DNA of 64,000 bases. Source: Flammula alnicola. Its lineage: Eukaryota > Basidiomycota > Agaricomycetes > Agaricales > Strophariaceae. Location of the stretch: positions 1 through 64,000 of the forward strand of contig JADNRV010000073.1 of NCBI GenBank assembly GCA_015499995.1. Direction: 5' to 3'. A model generated the notes under the pieces. It worked only from the letters and a program-made list of their open reading frames with translations. It had not been told where the DNA came from and searched no databases. The stretch's first letter is position 1. Every line of letters starts with the position of its first letter. Below, piece by piece: positions 56,703 to 64,000 of the stretch. The position numbers were made by a program, and so were the translations under genes.

Positions 56703-58361
56703 TTACTTCATTTTTTCAAGCTGATATGCATACCACTCCTTCTTGATTGCCTTCTTGAATTCTCCAAATGCCATATCACTATCTGGGAAGAAAGGCTCGT
56801 CATCAGGCAATTTGGGTTTGCCGTTAGCGATATAGCGGAAGCCTTCATAGTGAATCTTATCGCTTGGACCATATCTATGGGTTTGTATCAGGTTCATGTG
56901 AGCAGAGCAATATGGACAAGATATGTGAGTTAAAGGACTCACTGATAACACTGAATTGTGCAACACAGCTGATCAGACTCATTCTTGAGCTGGTGTACTT
57001 GATAATTGTTGTTCGAGATCCAGGTCACGTCGTCTTTCATCAGCAAGGCAGGACTTCCCTGTTGATTCGGTCCGGGCTTTTCAAGGCCGTCGAAGTAATA
57101 GGCGTGAATCTTGCCATGGAGAACCTGGAGGTTTTGCAGTAAGCGTTCGAATAAAATCCAATGAGCGTGCAAAGGAAGGCAAGGACTATAAGCTCGAGAG
57201 TTAGAAATCAAACCCACTTTGATAACTGCGAATGAATCTCCGTGATCGTGAATCGGGCTGCTATGGCCAGACGGCCAGATCTCAAGAACGTAGGGAATGC
57301 CTGGAGAATTCCCTATAATCATAATATCGTTCATGAGTATCCTCCAATGATCTGAGGTGAAGAAACAAGCAATTACCAGATTTGTTCCAATCGTGATACG
57401 CAGATAAGTGCCCCGAAATTGCTCTCTCCAAACTCCGTGTCCTTCTTCAATAACAAGTTATGTCCAAGTAGCCCTTCCGTGCGAACGCTCCTTTCAATAG
57501 CCTGGGAGAAATCAGGGAAATCGGGGGTATCAAGGGCGATTTTGGGTCCAGCTACATTCTTGTAAAGGATTGACAGGCCTCAGGGAGGTTAGCTACAACG
57601 GTGACTATCCCGGATTCAAGGTCGTCTAGTGTGATATCTCGATCTTTCACGACGTATGGTGATAAATCGCGAACGAGAGGGAATGGGTCGATTACCATTT
57701 CGGTCAGCTGTGCAGACAATGGCTTTGAGCGAAAAGGAACTTGAAGGATACTAGTAAAAGGTAATCACTTTTCGACCTCCAGTCTGTTTTGCTTTCACGT
57801 TCTTCAACTGACGAAGCCATTCCCATTTCTTATCAACGTAAACCAAGACGCGTTCCTTTTCGTCTTGAATACTGCTTGTAAAAGAACCAGACTGGCCGTG
57901 CAGTATCCCCGACCATAGCGCAATATACCATTCTCCAAGTCGATGGATAACCAGTGGTTGTACGGGCCTTGATCTTCACGGAGCCATGCTGAACTGTTTC
58001 CCTTTGGATAGGCCAAACACTCGTCTGGGATAGGCTGGCGAGAGGCAGAAGAGAGCGTGCCTCCATCGATCGAGGGCAAACCGCCATAGGAGAACACACA
58101 TGAGTCTCGAGTGACATCCAGATAGAGGTTGGGCAGCTTCGGGTCCTCTGTTTGGACGACGATGTGGAACCCGATGGTGGAGTCTGTTTTGACGGAGACT
58201 GTGCCCTGCCCCTTGATTTCGAGTGTCCCTTTTCGCGGCCTGAAGTCAACGTGAGGATGCATTATGAGTGAGAATATAACGAACGAAACGTACTTGTCCC
58301 AACGAGATGCGATATCGGCTTCTGCCTTGGATTCCTTGGCGCTTCTATTCCACCATTGCAA
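56703..58361 (-). CDS. Cysteine-dioxygenase-like cupin protein with extra N-terminal domain
   Basis: The C-terminal half is a cupin like cysteine dioxygenase, which oxidises cysteine thiols with Fe(II) and O2: GNSPGIPYVLEIWPSGH, then HDHGDSFAVIKVLHGKI with the two metal-binding His of the first cupin motif, and NYQVHQLKNES with the third His. Next come TIQCYQRYG and EFKKAIKKEWYAYQ. The N-terminal half (RKGTLEIKGQGTVSVK, PNLYLDVTRDSCVFSY, YNHWLSIDLENGILRYG) is an added domain I have seen only in agaricomycete members. The linking part needs one-base corrections: short homopolymers at 57865, 57576 and 57458, and one extra base at 57756-57759. With these, FKDEKERVLVYVDKKW, ANLPEALSILYKNVAG and FRGTYLRITIGTNL read through. 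Confidence 0.78.
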
Positions 58362-59420
58362 TACTTGAGAAATAGTGGAAACAGGTATAAAAAAAACCTC
58401 GCACGCTTTTGGCTTTTCTAAATCAGGTGCATGCTTAACTTTGAAATCCTCTACCCTTCTATGAGCAGTGTGGTAAGTGCGAAACGTCTGATTAAATTAT
58501 GATGAAAAACACACTCTGCGCGGAGTCCACCGAATCCACCGAGTCCACCGAGTCCACCGATCTCGATCGGAGCACTCTGCACCATTGTGTGATATACAAC
58601 CGGCATTGCCAGCATACTCGAATTGGCGACGGTTTTCGGTATAACTTCAATTGCATCGTTCGCACTCAGAGGTGCAGACTCAGCATGTAAAGCTAAAGCT
58701 GGCGATGCATGGAAGGAATCGAAGAATGAATATCGATAATTCGGAGGCATATTGACGGGAGCACAGCCTGTGAGCTGTGGGATGCTAGTAACTGGGGGTA
58801 GGGGATGTCAGCGGCGCGTAATCCAAACCGACACCAGCCCACGACCCCTTTATATCGATCCCAACCGATGATTTACAGCATGATAGCGGCAACTTTGGAG
58901 CCTGTGACAGAAGGAATGAATAATTCCTGTATGAGCGTGCCTTGAAGACGGACGAAAGAAAGTCCCACGTAAGGCACCGATAATCTACGGAGCTTTTGGA
59001 GCTTATGTGAATCGGCGAACTTTGCTTGCGAGGACAACGTGTTCCTCGAAATTGAGTTCCAGGAGAAGATTCGAAGGCGTGGAAGTGCAGGCAGCGACGT
59101 CGAAATGAAGTGAATTCAGCCGACTAGCGAACCGAAGGGTAAGCACCGCCGTGACTAGTTGGATCAGAAAATTCCGCAGGAGCCCAAAGGCAGCTAGTGG
59201 GACACGATGTTTGAATCTTAATAAAAAAGAATGTTCCGCGTTAACCAACCGATAGCGATTATGATGTACAAGTGATATGAACGCGAATAGAATCTGTGGT
59301 TGAACAAGGGTCAGGGAATCGTTTGACAAGTAGAAGGAAGGGATTACGCACAATATATACAATAATCCAACCCTCCACAAATCCACTCAGGGCACCTCAA
59401 GACAGCCGCTCCAGGGAATC
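58362..59420. other. Intergenic; weak minus-strand open frames only
   Basis: The frame 58451-58750 has a Gly-Leu run made by four 9-bp GAGTCCACC units at 58522-58557. The frame 59003-59386 is hydrophobic (LYILCVIPSFYL, ILFAFISLV) and could be a small membrane protein. Neither has support beyond being open. Confidence 0.4.
58522..58557 (+). repeat. 9-bp tandem repeat, four copies
   Basis: GAGTCCACC repeated four times, with one A for G change in the second unit. Confidence 0.9.
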
Positions 59421-59872
59421 TCACGCAGCAGAGGACCCCCACCACCACGATACTACTTTTGAGATAATCCAGAATGCAAGGAAGATTGCAACAATGAGCA
59501 TTGCGATGCGCCACGGCTTGAGACTTCCTGATCCAATGCCAAATGCCTGCCCTGCTCTCCGAGAGGTTTGCATAAGAGTTGTCCCGAACGAAGAGAAACG
59601 GTCGCCCTGGGGGTTGTTAGGCGTTTAGGTGAGGTTGTCACAAGGTCATATGGTTCAAGGACTCACTGTCTCGTCTAGCATGAGGTTCTGCGCCTCGACG
59701 TCACTGTGTATATCCGTCGTTATCTACAGAATCTTATAGGTCAATGAACACTTCTCGTAGTTGCAAAGCTACGTACCCCGCGCAATGTTCGGATTTTAGA
59801 GTGCAATTCATCAAGTCGCTGGTCATTCTGCGATTCATAAACGTCTTCCACACGTCCTCTTGAAGTAGACAT
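59421..59872 (-). CDS. Qc-SNARE, SFT1/BET1-like
   Basis: Small tail-anchored SNARE of ER-Golgi or intra-Golgi vesicle fusion. Three exons, 59872-59777, 59723-59667 and 59606-59421, give 112 residues, the normal size. Contents: RLDELHSKIRTLRG and ITTDIHSDVEAQNLMLDETG make the heptad SNARE motif; GDRFSSFGTTLMQTSRRAG continues it; LKPWRIAMLIVAIFLAFWI is the C-terminal membrane anchor, with only about 13 residues after it. An in-frame ATG at 59944 would add an unusual leader, so 59872 was chosen. Yeast SFT1 (QNDRKLEGL type start) is the closest family in layout; BET1 is the alternative. Confidence 0.85.
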
Positions 59873-59994
59873 TGCTATATAATAGCTTAGCAGAGAAATG
59901 GGAGAAACTGGGAGAATTACGGGAAAAGGTCGTGGTTGGCGCAATGGCAGTGCGCACGGAAAGTGTCACGTGGCAATTCTTGACAGCTTGAATC

Positions 59995-60738
59995 AGGACC
60001 CCTGATAATCCTGGGGAAACTCAGATACGGATCCACCTCAAAACCGCGGCCGGAGGCCGCGGAACCCGGATACTGTTACTGATAGCGTCCACCTATGGTC
60101 AACATTGCTAGCCTCAAACATAGATCCAAAGTCCACCTATAAACCTTGAACGTCAACCCAACCTGGATACCGTCCACCTATTGTCGACCGTGGCCCATGA
60201 TGGGCCAGTGGCCTGCCCTGATCGGTCTCAGTGCAACATTGGACCAACACCAACCAGAACAATGCTTAACCGTTAGTTGGGCCACCTGGGACCTCTGACG
60301 ACTTTTTTGATACAGTGCCCAACAATGCCATACTTCTGTAGCTATAATAAATTCTTTCTGCGTGGAATTGGGAATTTGTTTGCTTTACATGAATCTCTCC
60401 ATGATGCATTAGCTGTGTTGCCCTGCCAGTGGAAAGAAGGGAAATGAGGGTAATGATGGAGATATATAGTAGCTTTTTATGATACATACCATGGCTAAAG
60501 CCTGCAGAGAGCTTTCGTGTATGCTTACAGGGCTCAGGAATTTTTTTTAGGATTTTTAGAAATTTTGGGAGATTTTTTTGAACTCGGATACATAGTCCAC
60601 CTAAAACTGGGCGAAATTTTGAGTCGGGTACAAAGTCCACCAAAAAATCCGCCCCAAACGCAAAAATTGTGTCCACCCATTTTCCGCCCAAAATTGCTGA
60701 TTTTGTATCCGAGTTCCCTCAGGATTATCAGGGGTCCT
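59995..60738. mobile_element. 744-bp hAT-like MITE upstream of the SNARE gene, 8-bp target duplication
   Basis: Ends AGGACCCCTGATAATCC and GGATTATCAGGGGTCCT are inverses, with similarity extending about 35 bp. CTTGAATC flanks both sides (59987-59994 and 60739-60746). Inside are repeated TCCACCTA and GTCCACC words and a perfect CCGCGGCC-GGA-GGCCGCGG hairpin near 60045. No transposase. It begins about 120 bp upstream of the SNARE start codon. Confidence 0.92.
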
Positions 60739-60746
60739 CTTGAATC

Positions 60747-61725
60747 AGAAGTTGCGGAAGGTTCGGACTCAGAGTCGTACGGTACTCATTGCTCAAGGAC
60801 TCGGGAGTCGGCGCTTCTTGCTTCTGAACCATGATGCATGATGTCCAACAATCTAAATCCTTGCCATTGATCATCCAGCACGCATCAAAACCTCATTAGA
60901 ACGACCAGAGCTTTGTCAGCGAGTTATTGTGCGGGAGACGATTCAATGTACAAAAATTTAAAGGACACCGACTAGACTCTGATTTTGACAGTGGTGTCGA
61001 AAGTAACGAACGAATATGCATCAGACAGTTCAAGCAAACCTTCAACTTTGAAAGCAGGCAACACGGAGGTCGCATCGGAGACACCGAATTAGACAACGTG
61101 TCGAGCTTATAACTTCTCGACCACGACCAATATGGCTATTGCCCATGTGGGCTCGAGTCCTGCTGACAGTACGGGTTAACTTCACTGGTTTCAATGATCC
61201 AATACTGAATTGCTAAATCTTCATCCAGTTGGTTTCTACTCGTAGATGGAGCACCTGCAGGTCTCGAGGTTCATCCGAGATCGCTGTAACTTGCCTGAAT
61301 GGTATTGTCGTGTTCCTAACCCCACTGCATCAGGAGGAAATATCTTTTGTCAGTAGTGCACAGTAGTCTACATAGCTAAGATTGTCTCGTACACAAGTAC
61401 CCCCTTTAGGTACTCCACAGTAGCTCCCAGCACTGTCCCGTAGTCCCTTGTAGCTGCCTTACCTTTCCCATAGCAGTCTGTAGCCTGCACAGGTTGGTTG
61501 ATAGTGTCAGTTGTAAGCAGTAGCTGGGTCCTACCAGTGCTACCAAGCGTCTGTAGACCAGTGGTAGTTGTATTAATATTTCAAATATATGCATTCAACA
61601 TTAACATTATGCAAAATGAGTAAATAAACTACTATGACGTCTGATATCTGGCTATCTGTCTCTTTTGTCCTCCCACCTTCTTTCCTTCTTTTCCATCTCT
61701 GCAAATTCCAGCATCTTTTCCGATT
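60747..61725. other. No gene seen
   Basis: Short frames only. The stretch 61380-61570 is rich in TAGCTCC and CAGTAG words without a clear repeat unit. Confidence 0.45.
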
Positions 61726-62703
61726 GTGCTCAGGCCCCGCAAATATATTGCTGTCCTCGATGAAGAGTATGAGACAGCTCTGAAAGCCAAAGAGCGCCAG
61801 ATATATGCGTTTCTCAACGAGGATGCCAAGACACGCCAAGAACTAGCCATGCTTACCTCCCGATGCGACGAAGCGAGGCAGTCCTACAGGCTACAAGCAA
61901 TCGCAGGTATTCCTGCTCAAACCCACATCATGGCCTGTCATACCGCAACAGACAGCACCAGAGGACAAAGAAAAGTATGCCAAGATCGTCAAGTTCATCA
62001 GTGAGCTCAACACGATGGGAAGGGGCAGACCTTCCCCAGCTTGATGGAGATGGAAGAGCTGGAGGCGAGAAAGGGTGCCACGGCACAGCAGCCGCAGCCC
62101 GCGGGCGCTGCGGGTATTGGTGCTGGTGGACCGGGATGGAGGCGGAGGGCAAGACGGCTGCGTCGTGGTGGAAGTTATCAGGAAGAACTCCCTCGCGGCT
62201 GTGTACAGCCCATCGGCAATCCCTATTGGACAGCCCTCGGCGGGTGGGCAGAGCAAGATGCCTGCGCTGCATGAGCAAAGCCCGCAGAGGTCAGACGGGA
62301 ACTATACATCTCGGTCCAACACAGGCTCGCCGCAACGCATTGCGAGATGCACGGAGTCGCCTAGACGCATGGCAGGGGGGCAGGCGCCGAGTCTGCAGAG
62401 GAGGCCCAGTGAGGAGATGTTGGGCGATATTAGGACGTACAAGCTGTCTCCGGCGCTTTTTCTGCCTGGCAACTCTTCAGACAAGGAGGAGGAAGGTGGT
62501 GCCGGTGTTGCTGATTCGTCGATGGATGTTGACCAGCCAATTGGGAGCACCACGAGCAGCAAAATACCACTTCCCGCCCGGAAAGGGTGGCAAGTGTCCA
62601 AGTCGCTTGATGGACCGACCACGGGGCAAGCACAGGAGCTGTCAAGAGAGCTTCGAGAGGGTGTTACAGGTGTGTTTCCTTCTGCGGTGTACCCCGACTT
62701 CTG
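61726..62703 (+). other. Possible degenerate coding region
   Basis: Several frames carry protein-like pieces in order: KERQIYAFLNEDAKTRQELA (helical), then in another frame PEDKEKYAKIVKFISELNT, then in a third a Ser/Pro/Gly-rich part with SPRRMAGGQAPSLQ and SSKIPLPARKGW ending at 62703. No start, splice pattern or known domain ties them together. It may be a decayed gene or a transposon-borne fragment. Confidence 0.3.
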
Positions 62704-64000
62704 ATCATGGTCGACTTGTGGTGGCAGTGGCGCATGGTGGGGAGAGACAAGTTTGAACGTTGGTTGAAGTTCAAGTTCAACGTTCAACCTCGATCAACAA
62801 AGTCACGTGTGTCGGAGTTTGAACGGACTTGTGCGAGATTTGATGTGCCCATCCCGCAACGTTGATACCAGACTTCTTCAAGTTCTTGCCTCTCCTCTGT
62901 GTATCACCCATGAGCTCTCACTGAAAGGTATATAAAGGCCTTAAAATGTAATAAAATAGGATTCTAATAGAATGTGAGGTGACTGGAATATTTCTGGCTC
63001 TAAGACTAAATGCCAGTGTGCCACTATATCGGAACAGTTTTCCTGATCATTTATATGTAATGCTCCTAATACTACCAGCAAACTATCACCAACTCTGGAG
63101 ACTACTGACTGACGTGCTGTGGTTACCCATGTCTATGGATGGGACCCTACAGCTACCTTGGTGTATAGACACCGCATATTTCCTATATAGGTCTATGTGG
63201 GCTACTGGGAGTGACATAGGTGAGGCGCTACCTATCAAGTCTGCATAGTTAGAGGCTGATCTATTGAACATTTTATTGTTTCCTGATGTGCGCTCCTCGA
63301 TCGCTGATGCTAGTGATTCTGCAGAAGTGCTCCGCGGCAAATCATACGCTTTCTCCATTACGCCTCCTCTTGCATGGGAGGGCATCATGCACCACGTTGC
63401 CCGCCTGATCCATCTTACGCTGACCATGAATTTCCCAAGGAGCGGTGGGACACAGATCATCGGAGTGCGTTACCAAAACTCTTCTAAGGTCTTAGTCGGT
63501 CCAAGAACTGGACCCGTAACAATATATTTCCCCAATCATCCCATTTTACGGTATGAGTACGGGGATCCTGTTGGCGTTCCTGTCCTCTCTATTGCGTTGC
63601 AAGTGTTGCTCGCATTGCAGCAACAGCTCCGCCGACTGGCATTGACACCTGCTTGCATTATTCAACGCAGAATTGACCTCGGTATTTGCCTCTTCTCTCC
63701 GATATCTGCTTCAGACTCGTGATTAACAAGCGTTGCAGGTTCTGACACATTCTAATATAGCATCCTGTTCAGCTTTCTTCTACTAGAAAGCCCAAGACGT
63801 TCATTGCCGGCACATCTCTAAACCGCCGGGTTAGAGTCGGCAGATGAAGCAGATGCTGCCCATTTCATGGGAGCAAAGTCGAGCGAAGCAGGACAAAATA
63901 GGCTGGGACCGCAGGGTAGGATGATACTTCCTATTACTCGAAATTTTCTCTGGTTCTGACCTGTCGCATGTTTCATCTTCGCATCCTCATGCCCTTCAAC
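62704..64000. other. No confident gene
   Basis: A plus frame at 63264-63722 (152 codons) has some protein-like composition (EGIMHHVARLIHLTLTMNF) but no motif. A short inverted word GAACGTTG...CAACGTTC occurs near 62755-62785. Confidence 0.35.

Noticed and set aside
63264..63722. 152-codon plus-strand frame
   Set aside because: Some protein-like composition but no motif, splice pattern or neighbour support; kept only as a note in the intergenic entry.

Overview
This window is a piece of a filamentous basidiomycete genome, most likely an agaricomycete. Genes are split by many short GT-AG introns of about 50-70 bp. The protein set is fungal: an eisosome Pil1-type BAR protein, a GH55 beta-1,3-glucanase, an etherase-like glutathione transferase, an RTA1 seven-helix protein, a GtaA-type glutaminase, a cysteine-dioxygenase-like cupin, an SFT1/BET1-like SNARE and several proteins I know only as uncharacterised agaricomycete families. 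Gene ends were set by splicing open frames by eye, so exon borders are inferences.

Layout. 1-10 kb: two paralogous uncharacterised genes (1215-2173 minus, 8638-9666 plus) flank the Pil1-like eisosome gene (3023-6497 minus). 10-17 kb: a single-pass membrane protein and a secreted GH55 glucanase, both minus. 17-20 kb: two TA-flanked inverted-repeat elements. 20-31 kb: an MFS transporter, a GST, an RTA1-family gene split by an insertion, a secreted cysteine-rich protein and an uncharacterised gene. 31-37 kb: a broken gene divergent from a large conserved proline-rich protein. 37.6-41.1 kb: a near-perfect inverted duplication (two 1,636-bp arms, 206-bp spacer). 41-46 kb: a transposon cluster with a hAT transposase that is itself interrupted. 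46-52 kb: gene-poor DNA with tandem repeats. 52-60 kb: a membrane-anchored glutaminase split by a hAT-like element, the cupin gene and the SNARE. 60-64 kb: another hAT-like element and gene-poor sequence.

The most striking theme is insertion: three different inverted-repeat elements sit inside coding exons (RTA1, hAT transposase, glutaminase). In each case removing the element and one target-site copy rejoins the reading frame exactly. At least six more TIR or palindromic elements are visible. A second theme is frame breaks: five conserved genes carry one-base breaks, nearly all in homopolymers and nearly all deletions, which looks more like sequence error than gene decay.

The genes do not form one pathway. 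Several act at the cell surface or in nutrition (eisosome, wall glucanase, transporter, RTA1, glutaminase, sulfur/amino-acid cupin), but I see no evidence of a co-regulated cluster.
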